A stretch of 64,000 bases of DNA from Georgenia satyanarayanai (GTDB lineage: Bacteria > Actinomycetota > Actinomycetes > Actinomycetales > Actinomycetaceae): the NCBI RefSeq assembly GCF_023715365.1, contig NZ_JAMBNZ010000016.1, positions 1 through 64,000 of the forward strand, read 5' to 3'. Positions within the stretch are counted from its first letter, which is position 1; the number at the start of each line of letters is the position of its first letter. This document shows positions 9,214-16,842 of the stretch, in pieces. The position numbers were made by a program, and so were the translations under genes. The notes under the pieces were generated by a model, which saw only the letters and a list, made by a program, of their open reading frames with translations, did not search any database and was not told the DNA's origin.

Positions 9214-10834
9214 GGGTGTCTCCCTTCACGAGGTTGCGGTGGACCGCCGGGGCCAGTCGGCCGGCGGTGGCGTGGGCGACGGGGACCGCGGCGAGCACCG
9301 CGAGCACCGTGACGGCGACGGGCACGGCCCCGGTCCACACCGAGGCGAGCACGACGAGCGGGGTGGTGGTGGTGACGACGACCGCGGTGACGACCCCGCT
9401 CGCCAGCCGCACGGAGGGCTCCAGGTCCGCGATGCCCAGGTCCTTGCGGAAGAGCGCGGGACGGTGCGCGGAGCCGACGACGACGCAGACGGCCTCCCCC
9501 ACGGCCGCGACGACGGCGACCACGGCCATCGCACCGAGCGCCGCCCCTGGCCACGGCGCCACGGTGTGGACGAGCCCGGCGCAGGCGATGCCGACGACGG
9601 CGAGGATGGTGGCGGCGACGGCGGACTTCGCGGCGAGGTAGCCGCGGTAGGCGGCCGGGTGCCAGCGCAGCAGGCGCAAGGTGGGGCCGTCGGCGTCGGA
9701 GGTGAGGAGCGGGGTCAGCGCCTCGGAGGCCATGCCGAGGATGACGACGACGAGCCCGGCGTTGGCGAGGGTGGCGAGATGACCGAGGAAGGGGTCCGCG
9801 GAGGTGGCGGCCACCACCTGCCCGGCGAGGCCGACCCCGACGAGCACGGGCAGGAGGGTGAGGACGTCGTCGAGGAGCTGCCAGGCGGGCAGCCCACGGC
9901 GCAGCAGGAGACGCAGGTCCTTGTCCGCCGTCGCCCGGGCCGGCGTGAGCGGGAAGGGCCGGGTGGTGCGCCACCGGTGCCCGCCGGACAGCCGGCTGCG
10001 CACGCGGTGGAGGTTCGTGGGCAGCGCGAGATGGGCGACGGCGAGGCCCGCGGCGAGCGCCAGCGCGGTCGCGGCACCGCACAGCGCCAGCCCCTCGGGG
10101 GTGCGGACCACGGCCAGGACCGACTCGACGCGCGGGTCGGAGAGGAGGGCACCGGGCCAGGACGTGAGATCCCCGCCCTCACGACCCGCCGCGAGGAGCA
10201 CCGGGGAGACGGAGACGGCGAGCGTGGTGAGCGCCACGGGCACCAGCAGCCCCAGCCCGAAGAGTCCCGGCCCGACAAGGACGGGCGGAAGCCGCAGGAC
10301 GAGGGTGAACAGGAGGCAGGACAGCGTCATGGCGAGGCCGGACGCGGCGACGTACAGCAGCCCGGCACCCGCGAGCGGCACGAGCGCTCGTGCCGGCGTG
10401 CCGGTGACGAGGGCGGCGACGGCGACGGCGAGCCCGAGGAGGAGGAGACCGGCGGCCTGCGGGACGAGCTGGGTGAGCCAGACCCGCCCGAGGTAGAGGT
10501 CGGCGCCGCGCAGCGGGGTGCGGGAGACCAGCCGGAGGTCGGCCTGCTCGTAGGCGGTGACGGCGCCGGCCGGGCTCAGCCCGGTGAGTACCCGGAGCAG
10601 CGCAAGGACGAGGAGGAGAGCGGCGCCGCCCTCGAGCAGCCGGTCCCGGCCCTCCCCCGCTGCGGGCAGGACGCCCACGAGGACGAGGCACGTCGCCACG
10701 GTGACGGCCACGGCGAGCGTGACCACCAGCGCGACGACGTGCCTGCGCGTGGGCAGCAGCCCGGGAACCCGGACGGTCCAGGCACGCTGACGACGGAGCA
10801 CGTCCATCCGCCACAGCACCCACGCGTTCCTCAT
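9173..10834 (-). CDS. Large multi-spanning membrane protein of the bacteriocin cluster (AS-48B-like by size and place)
   Basis: The protein has 553 residues and about 12 hydrophobic segments in two halves, split near residue 300 by a long polar stretch (SGGHRWRTTRPFPLTPARATADKDLRLLLRRGLPAW). The first half resembles an ABC exporter membrane subunit, with a cytoplasmic loop QADLRLVSRTPLRGADLYLGRVW. It starts only 10 bases after the precursor stop, with a GAGG Shine-Dalgarno, so it is co-transcribed and probably made together with the precursor. A protein of about this length immediately after the structural gene is a hallmark of AS-48 type clusters, where it is linked to maturation/circularisation (from memory). 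No protease or ligase motif is visible, so the biochemical role stays open. Confidence 0.75.
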   Translation of the reverse strand: MRNAWVLWRMDVLRRQRAWTVRVPGLLPTRRHVVALVVTLAVAVTVATCLVLVGVLPAAGEGRDRLLEGGAALLLVLALLRVLTGLSPAGAVTAYEQADLRLVSRTPLRGADLYLGRVWLTQLVPQAAGLLLLGLAVAVAALVTGTPARALVPLAGAGLLYVAASGLAMTLSCLLFTLVLRLPPVLVGPGLFGLGLLVPVALTTLAVSVSPVLLAAGREGGDLTSWPGALLSDPRVESVLAVVRTPEGLALCGAATALALAAGLAVAHLALPTNLHRVRSRLSGGHRWRTTRPFPLTPARATADKDLRLLLRRGLPAWQLLDDVLTLLPVLVGVGLAGQVVAATSADPFLGHLATLANAGLVVVILGMASEALTPLLTSDADGPTLRLLRWHPAAYRGYLAAKSAVAATILAVVGIACAGLVHTVAPWPGAALGAMAVVAVVAAVGEAVCVVVGSAHRPALFRKDLGIADLEPSVRLASGVVTAVVVTTTTPLVVLASVWTGAVPVAVTVLAVLAAVPVAHATAGRLAPAVHRNLVKGDTRATAARRRAATGV

Positions 10835-10844
10835 GTCAGCCGCC

Positions 10845-11189
10845 TCAGAAGGTCAGGGCGGCCTTGCGGGCCGCCTGCTTGCCGAGCTGCCGGACGAGCG
10901 CGGCGAAGGTGAGACGGATGGTCACGGCCCACGCCCCGAAGCCGAGCGGGACCAGCGCCAGCGACAGCGCCATGGCCCACGGGCTGTTGAAGGCGTTCCA
11001 GATGCCGACGGCGGCGGCCCCGCTGATGCCGAGGTGGACCTTGAGGTCCGGGGCGAGCTCCGCCGCCCCGAGGAGGCTGCTGGTGCCCAGGGCCGGGGTC
11101 AGCAGCAGGATCGCGACGGCGAGCAGCGTGACCGCCCCCGCGACGCCGGCGGCACGGACGGCGTCCGTGCCGATCGCTGAAGTCTTCAT
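10845..11189 (-). CDS. Circular bacteriocin precursor (AS-48/uberolysin-like)
   Basis: The gene encodes 114 residues. Residues 1-52 form an unusually long leader with a hydrophobic helix (about 15-34). The predicted core is Leu53 to the C-terminal Phe114, 62 residues. It begins LGISGAAAVGIWNAF and ends RQLGKQAARKAALTF, very hydrophobic with a basic C-terminal helix. AS-48 has the same layout (start FGIPAAVAGTV, basic C-terminal helix, final aromatic), and its leader ends in His; here His52 directly precedes Leu53. Joining Leu53 to Phe114 would give a hydrophobic ring junction, as in known circular bacteriocins. Downstream genes encode a DUF95 protein and two ABC systems, as expected. The start is supported by GAAGGAG 8 bases upstream. 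The alternative is an orphan small membrane protein, less likely given the context. Processing and activity are inferred. Confidence 0.82.
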   Translation of the reverse strand: MKTSAIGTDAVRAAGVAGAVTLLAVAILLLTPALGTSSLLGAAELAPDLKVHLGISGAAAVGIWNAFNSPWAMALSLALVPLGFGAWAVTIRLTFAALVRQLGKQAARKAALTF

Positions 11190-11271
11190 GTGCGCACTCC
11201 TTCGTGTGGTTCCGGACGGTGTTGTCCGTGGGAACCGACGCTAGGGAGGGCGCCGTACCCGGCGCGATACC

Positions 11272-11305
11272 CGATCCGCGACTCCGACCCCCGACCTTCG
11301 TCGAG
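11272..11305 (-). promoter_or_regulatory. Conserved upstream element of the bacteriocin promoter
   Basis: Read on the minus strand, this 34-bp stretch begins CTCGACGAAGGTC and ends GTCGCGGATCG. A closely related stretch (CTAGACGAAGGTC ... GTAGCGGACCG) lies at 12754-12786 before the small secreted-peptide gene. Ends match strongly and the middle is G-rich with one base length difference. The element sits 83 bases before the precursor ATG and the other copy 71 bases before its ATG. It is a good candidate binding site for the response regulator encoded at 12823-13488. That link is an inference. Confidence 0.55.
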
Positions 11306-11309
11306 AGAG

Positions 11310-12467
11310 TCAGGCGACGGGGACGACGCAGCGCAGCACCCACGTGTCGCCCTCGCGGGACCCGGTCACCGTCCCGCCGTGCTCCCGTGCGCGCGCGCTC
11401 ATGTTGCCCAGCCCGAGGCCCGAGGAGGGCAGGTCCGACGCCTCACCGACCGCGTTGCGCAGCTCCAGGCACAGCCGGCCGGCCTCCCGGGTCGCGCGCA
11501 GCGCGACCGGCTGACGGGGGTCGGCGTGCTTGACGACGTTGGTCGCCGCCTCCTGGAGGATCCGTCCCAGGGCGACGTCGAGCTCCAGGGGCAGGCCCGC
11601 GAGGACGGCGGGGTCGTAGTCGACCTCCGTGCGCAGCCCGAGGGCGTGGAGGTGCTCGCGCACCGCCGCCATGGTCGCCTCCAGGCGCAACGACTTCTCC
11701 CCCGGCCCGGCGAGCTCCTCCGGTGTCTGCAGCACGCGCAGCATCCAGCGCAGCTCGGTGAGCGCCTGGCGGGTGGACTCGGCGATGACGCGCAGGGACC
11801 TGTCCCGCTGCTGCGCGTCCTTTGACATCGACACGACGTCCGCGTGCATCGACGCCATCGTCACGTGGTGCGCGACGATGTCGTGCAGCTCCCGGGCGAT
11901 CCGGTCCCGCTCCTCCGCCAGCGAGCGGGCGCGCTCCTCCTCGAAGCCCGAGATCCGGTCCGCGGCGGCGGCGCTGCGCTGGGAGAGCGCGGCGTACGCC
12001 GCCCCGACGCTCACCGAGGCGACGAGGACGGCCACCGGGACGAAGGCGACGGCCCGGGAGTTCTCGTGGGCGAGGAGGACGAGGACGAGCCACAGGAGCG
12101 AGGCGGTGACGTAGCCGGCGGCGAAGCGGGGCGTCGCCTTGCCCACGACCACCCCGCTGAGCGCGAGACCGATGATGCCGGTCGGGAGCCACAGCTCGGT
12201 GGTGGCGCTGACGAGCATGACGACCATGACCGCGGCCGCACCGACGGTGACGCGGTAGGCGACGAGTGCCAGCGCGAGGTAGACGGCGACGACGACGACC
12301 GCGTCGAGCGGGCCCTCGCCGTCGGCGAGGACGTCGGCGAGGTCGAGGGTGCCGACGATCGCAGCAGCGACGACGACGAGGACGCGCGCCCAGGAGGCGA
12401 GCGGCGCACTCGTCCACAGGCCCGCGCGCCGGCTGCCGGCCGGCGGCGGCCGGTACCCCCGGTCCAC
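11310..12467 (-). CDS. NarL-type sensor histidine kinase next to the bacteriocin cluster
   Basis: The protein has 385 residues. It has about five or six membrane helices (residues 25-165) with very short outside loops, then a helical linker (FEEERARSLAEERDRIARE) leading to the HisKA_3 phosphoacceptor motif ELHDIVAHHVT. The ATPase domain contains LQEAATNVVKHA (N box) and SGLGLGNMSARAREHGG (G box). Sensors of this layout detect signals in or at the membrane, including small peptides. It is the co-directional neighbour of both the secreted peptide gene (39 bases upstream) and the bacteriocin precursor, while its probable partner regulator is divergent. A GTG start at 12467 follows a TAGCCT -10 box by 6 bases, so a leaderless transcript is likely. 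Control of the bacteriocin is inferred from position. Confidence 0.9.
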   Translation of the reverse strand: MDRGYRPPPAGSRRAGLWTSAPLASWARVLVVVAAAIVGTLDLADVLADGEGPLDAVVVVAVYLALALVAYRVTVGAAAVMVVMLVSATTELWLPTGIIGLALSGVVVGKATPRFAAGYVTASLLWLVLVLLAHENSRAVAFVPVAVLVASVSVGAAYAALSQRSAAAADRISGFEEERARSLAEERDRIARELHDIVAHHVTMASMHADVVSMSKDAQQRDRSLRVIAESTRQALTELRWMLRVLQTPEELAGPGEKSLRLEATMAAVREHLHALGLRTEVDYDPAVLAGLPLELDVALGRILQEAATNVVKHADPRQPVALRATREAGRLCLELRNAVGEASDLPSSGLGLGNMSARAREHGGTVTGSREGDTWVLRCVVPVA

Positions 12468-12473
12468 AGCCCG

Positions 12474-12479
12474 AGGCTA
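12474..12479 (-). promoter_or_regulatory. -10 box of a leaderless sensor-kinase transcript
   Basis: On the minus strand the hexamer is TAGCCT, ending 6 bases before the GTG start at 12467. This gives the kinase its own leaderless promoter in addition to any read-through from the small peptide gene upstream. Confidence 0.5.
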
Positions 12480-12506
12480 CCGGCCGGCGGGCCGGGACGG
12501 GGCGAC

Positions 12507-12683
12507 TCAGCAGCGCTTCTTGAGGACCACGCACATGAGGTCGTGGAAGAACCCGGTGGTGCCCCGGCTCTCCCCGGCCACAGCGATCGAGCTGCCGGTG
12601 GGGTCGGCCGGGGCGTTCACCGCAGCGGCCGACGGGCCTGCGACGAGGAGGACGGCGACGAGGGCGGAGACTGCAGTCTTCAT
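12507..12683 (-). CDS. Short secreted two-cysteine peptide, candidate signal peptide for the adjacent two-component system
   Basis: The reading frame is 58 codons. It starts MKTAVSALVAVLLVAG, a Sec-type signal with a basic start, a hydrophobic core and a likely cleavage after VNA (residue 24). The exported remainder is about 34 residues, is Gly/Ser/Thr-rich in the middle and ends GFFHDLMCVVLKKRC with cysteines at 51 and 58 (the last residue), so a six-residue disulfide or other ring is possible. GAAGGAG lies 5 bases before the ATG, an excellent ribosome site very like that of the bacteriocin gene. The gene sits between the kinase and the regulator and shares a promoter element with the bacteriocin gene. 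A quorum or inducing peptide is the best guess; a second small antimicrobial is the alternative. I know no homologue. Confidence 0.7.
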   Translation of the reverse strand: MKTAVSALVAVLLVAGPSAAAVNAPADPTGSSIAVAGESRGTTGFFHDLMCVVLKKRC

Positions 12684-12753
12684 GAGAGCTCCTTCGGTGG
12701 ACCGACGTTGGTCGCGGCAACTGTCTCAGCGGGGTGCTGCCCAGAGCCCTCGA

Positions 12754-12786
12754 CGGTCCGCTACGCCCGCCTTGACCTTCGTCTAG
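12754..12786 (-). promoter_or_regulatory. Conserved upstream element of the small-peptide promoter
   Basis: This is the second copy of the element described at 11272-11305, again read on the minus strand. The shared 13-bp end is CTNGACGAAGGTC and the other end is GTNGCGGANCG. It lies 71 bases before the peptide ATG and also 36 bases before the response-regulator ATG on the other strand, so one bound protein could act on both divergent genes. Confidence 0.55.
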
Positions 12787-12809
12787 CAGGGCAGCCTCAC
12801 GGCTCGCCC

Positions 12810-12815
12810 TAGACT
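12810..12815 (+). promoter_or_regulatory. -10 box of a leaderless response-regulator transcript
   Basis: TAGACT (TANNNT) ends 7 bases before the ATG at 12823. No Shine-Dalgarno is visible in the short gap, consistent with leaderless translation. Confidence 0.6.
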
Positions 12816-12822
12816 GCCCGAC

Positions 12823-13488
12823 ATGGAGCACATCCGGGTGCTGATCGTCGACGACCAGCCGCTCATGTCCGAGGCGTTGGCCGTCTTCGTCAACAGCGCC
12901 GAGGGCATGGTGTGCGCGGGGGTCGCCCCCAACGGCAAGGTCGGCATCGCCATGGTCGAGTCGCACCACCCCGACGTCGTCCTCATGGACCTGGAGATGC
13001 CGGTCGTCGACGGTGTCGCGGCGATGGAGGTGCTCAGCCGGGAGCACCCGGAGGTTCCTGTCATCGCGATGACCACCTTCAGCGGCCAGGAGCACGTCGT
13101 CGCGGCGCTCAAGGCGGGGGCGGCGGGCTACCTCGTCAAGGACATGGGCCCGGCGGACATCACCGCCGCGATCCGCAAGGTCCACGCCGGGGAGGCGGTG
13201 CTCGCGCCGTCGATCGCGCTGGCGCTCGTCCGCAGCGTCCGGGAGAGCACGTCCGCCCACGTCGACGAGTCGGTGCTCGGGAGCCTCACCGTGCGGGAGC
13301 GCGAGGTGCTCCAGCTCCTCGCCCGCGGCCTCAACAACGCGGAGATCGCCGAGCGCATCCACTTCTCCGAGGCCTCGGTCAAGGCGCACATGACCCAGAT
13401 CATGAGCAAGCTCGGGGTGCGTGACCGGGTGCAGACCCTCATCCGGGCCTCCCAGCTCGGGCTGGTCGACCTGTCCCTCGAGTCCTGA
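12823..13488 (+). CDS. NarL/LuxR-family response regulator
   Basis: The protein has 221 residues. The receiver domain has the acidic pair in VLIVDDQP, the phospho-accepting Asp56 in VVLMDLEMP, a conserved Thr in VIAMTTFS and Lys in YLVKDMGP. The C-terminal LuxR-type helix-turn-helix reads LTVREREVLQLLARG, then NAEIAERIHFSEASVKAHM. It pairs naturally with the NarL-type kinase at 11310-12467, which is divergently oriented with only the small peptide gene between. Its target sites are probably the shared elements upstream of the peptide and bacteriocin genes. The start is supported by a -10 box 7 bases upstream. A perfect 15-bp stem-loop follows the stop. Confidence 0.93.
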   Translation: MEHIRVLIVDDQPLMSEALAVFVNSAEGMVCAGVAPNGKVGIAMVESHHPDVVLMDLEMPVVDGVAAMEVLSREHPEVPVIAMTTFSGQEHVVAALKAGAAGYLVKDMGPADITAAIRKVHAGEAVLAPSIALALVRSVRESTSAHVDESVLGSLTVREREVLQLLARGLNNAEIAERIHFSEASVKAHMTQIMSKLGVRDRVQTLIRASQLGLVDLSLES

Positions 13489-13494
13489 CGACAG

Positions 13495-13537
13495 CGCCCC
13501 GGCGGCCCGTCCGCGAGGGGACCGGGCCGCCGGGGCG
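13495..13537. terminator. Bidirectional stem-loop terminator
   Basis: CGCCCCGGCGGCCCG at 13495-13509 pairs perfectly with its reverse complement at 13523-13537 around a 13-base loop. It lies between the convergent ends of the response regulator and citrate synthase genes and can serve both. No T-tract follows, as usual at this GC content. Confidence 0.8.
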
Positions 13538-13553
13538 GTGGCGTCGGGTGGCG

Positions 13554-14846
<1,293 letters not shown>

Positions 14847-15043
14847 GTACTGCCTCCTCAAGGATCGGTACGCCGGGTGCTCGTGGCCCCGGCACCGTCC
14901 GCACCGTCGGAGGCGGAGGCCTCATCGGTCCGCACGGTCGTGTGGGGTGGTTCCTCCATGAAGGGTAAGCCATACCACCGGCTGGACCGGAACCGGGGAG
15001 CCGCCGGACTTGTCCGTCACGACGTGACGCACGACACCCCGCC

Positions 15044-16180
15044 TCAGGGCAGCAACGGCCCCGTCGAGAGCCGCTCGGCCGCCGCGGCGACCCGCTCGTC
15101 GCTCGCGGTGAGCGCGATGCGCACGTGCCGGGCACCCGCGGGGCCGTAGAACTCCCCGGGCGCCGCGAGGATGCCACGCTCGGCCAGCGCGGCGACGATC
15201 GCGCGGCAGCCGGCCTCCCCCGCGGTGGTGGCCCACAGGTAGAGGCCCGCCTCGCTCTCGGGGGCGACGACCAGCCCCGCGGCCGAGCACGCGGCGAGGA
15301 GGACCTCGCGCCGGGCGCGGTAACGCTCGCGCTGCACGGCCACGTGCTCGTCGTCGTCCAGCGCGGCGGCGAGGGCGGCCTGGACAGGGCCGGGCATGAT
15401 CATGCCGGCGTGCTTGCGCAGCTCGAGGAGACGGCCCACGAGCGTGGGGTCGCCGGCCGCGAAGGCCGCGCGGTAACCGGCGAGGTTGGACTGCTTGCTC
15501 GCCGAGTACAGGACGAGCAGGCCGTCGTGGCTGTCCCCGCACACGCGCGGGTCGAGGAGGCTCGGCACGCCCTGCGACGCCCACGGCTCGGCCCAGCCGA
15601 GCTCTGCGTAGCACTCGTCGCTCGCGACGACGGCGCCGCGCGCCCGCGCCCACTCGACCACCTTGCGCAGGTGCTCGACGCCGAGCACCCGGCCGGTCGG
15701 GTTGGACGGGGAGTTGAGCCACACGAGCCGCACCGGACCGGGCCCGACGGCGGTGGTCGCGTCCGCCGGGAACGGCTCCGCACCGGCCAGGCGCGCCCCG
15801 ACGTCGTAGGTGGGGTAGGCGATCTGCGGGTGGACGACGACGTCCCCGGCCCCCAGCCCGAGCATGGCGGGCAGCAGCGCCACGAGCTCCTTGGAGCCGA
15901 TGGTCGGCAGCACCTGCTCGGGGCTGAGCCCGGGCACGCCGCGGCGGCGGGCGAACCAGCCGACCACCGACTCACGCAGGCGGTCGGTGCCCTGCGTCGT
16001 CGGGTAGCCGGGTGAGTCGGCCGCGGCGACGAGCGCGTCCCGCACCACCTGGGGGGTGGGGTCCACGGGTGTGCCGACCGAGAGGTCGACGATCCCGCCG
16101 GGGTACGCCCGCGCCCGGTCCCGGGCGCCGGCGAGGCTGTCCCAGGGGAAGCTCGGCAGCGCGTCGCCGAACAGCGCCAC
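15044..16180 (-). CDS. dapC: Succinyldiaminopimelate aminotransferase
   Basis: The protein has 378 residues and is a fold-type I PLP aminotransferase. It shows VDLSVGTPVDPTP at the N-terminus, the substrate-binding LNSPSNPTGRV, the VASDECYAEL stretch with the PLP-contacting Asp and Tyr, and the Schiff-base lysine in SASKQSNLAGYR. In actinobacteria this subgroup, encoded directly after a 7Fe ferredoxin gene, is assigned to DapC, which makes N-succinyl-LL-2,6-diaminopimelate. The GTG at 16180 lies just beyond the ferredoxin stop (16182-16184), so the two are coupled. DapD, which provides the preceding step, is encoded at 3685-4638. Confidence 0.88.
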   Translation of the reverse strand: MALFGDALPSFPWDSLAGARDRARAYPGGIVDLSVGTPVDPTPQVVRDALVAAADSPGYPTTQGTDRLRESVVGWFARRRGVPGLSPEQVLPTIGSKELVALLPAMLGLGAGDVVVHPQIAYPTYDVGARLAGAEPFPADATTAVGPGPVRLVWLNSPSNPTGRVLGVEHLRKVVEWARARGAVVASDECYAELGWAEPWASQGVPSLLDPRVCGDSHDGLLVLYSASKQSNLAGYRAAFAAGDPTLVGRLLELRKHAGMIMPGPVQAALAAALDDDEHVAVQRERYRARREVLLAACSAAGLVVAPESEAGLYLWATTAGEAGCRAIVAALAERGILAAPGEFYGPAGARHVRIALTASDERVAAAAERLSTGPLLP

Positions 16181-16181
16181 C

Positions 16182-16499
16182 TCAGGCCTGCGGCGGGAGG
16201 GCGGCCACCAGCGGGTGGTCCTTGTCGATGAGGCCCATCTTGGCCGCTCCACCGGGGGAGCCGATGTCGTCGAAGAAGTTGACGTTGGCGCCGTAGAAGG
16301 CCGACCACTGCTCCGGGGTGTCGTCCTCGTAGTAGATCGCCTCGACGGGGCACACGGGTTCGCAGGCGCCGCAGTCGACGCACTCGTCGGGGTGGATGTA
16401 GAGCATGCGCTTGCCCTCGTAGATGCAGTCCACGGGGCACTCGTCGACACAAGCCAGGTCCTTGACGTCCACGCAGGGCTGCGCGATGACGTAGGTCAC
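16182..16499 (-). CDS. fdxA: Seven-iron ferredoxin
   Basis: The 105-residue protein begins MTYVIAQPCVDVKDLACVDECP with the spaced cysteines of the [3Fe-4S] cluster, then has DECVDCGACEPVCPVEAI for the [4Fe-4S] cluster. The C-terminal extension (TPEQWSAFYGANVNFFDDI) is characteristic of actinobacterial FdxA. It carries electrons for cytochromes P450 and other redox enzymes. The GTG at 16499 is preceded by a strong GAGGGAGG. It is co-transcribed with dapC, a conserved but functionally unexplained pairing. Confidence 0.95.
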   Translation of the reverse strand: MTYVIAQPCVDVKDLACVDECPVDCIYEGKRMLYIHPDECVDCGACEPVCPVEAIYYEDDTPEQWSAFYGANVNFFDDIGSPGGAAKMGLIDKDHPLVAALPPQA

Positions 16500-16616
16500 G
16501 GGTTCCCTCCCTCTGCGGCGTGGGTACCGCCGCCTGTCGGTGCTCTGCCAGTATCCCTCATCCGCCCCGCGTTGCAGCGCGTCCCGCCCGCTGGACGGGC
16601 GGGTGACAATGGCCGG

Positions 16617-16841
16617 ATGGGAACGCTGTGGGCGGACTGGCCGGTGGGCACGCGCGTGGTCATCCGCTACCGGCGCGCCGAGGGAGGCTTCTCCGACGCG
16701 CTCGGTGACCTCGTCGAGGCGGACGACGACGCCGCCGTCGTCCACACGCGGCGCGGCCCGGTGCGGGTGGCCGCGGCGGACGCGGTCATCGGCAAGCCGG
16801 TGCCGCCACCCCCGCCGCGGCGCGCGCCCCGGCGGGGCTAG
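16617..16841 (+). CDS. Small SH3-like domain protein, like the N-terminal domain of Rv0428c-type acetyltransferases
   Basis: The protein has 74 residues. The sequence GTRVVIRYRRAEGGFSDALG followed by GDLVEADDDAAVVHTRRGPV and VRVAAADAVIGKPVPPPPPR matches the N-terminal domain that precedes the GNAT domain in some actinobacterial acetyltransferases. Here the acetyltransferase part is absent: the Pro-rich linker is followed directly by a stop. It could be a stand-alone accessory protein or a remnant. It lies divergent from fdxA and converges on the VanW gene, with one base between the stops. A GACAAT -10-like hexamer ends 6 bases before the ATG, so a leaderless mRNA is possible. Confidence 0.65.
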   Translation: MGTLWADWPVGTRVVIRYRRAEGGFSDALGDLVEADDDAAVVHTRRGPVRVAAADAVIGKPVPPPPPRRAPRRG

Positions 16842-16842
16842 C

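Noticed and set aside
10845-11189. Reading the bacteriocin precursor as an ordinary small membrane protein or holin
   Set aside because: The AS-48-like core pattern, the His before the predicted cleavage and the DUF95/ABC neighbours fit a circular bacteriocin far better.
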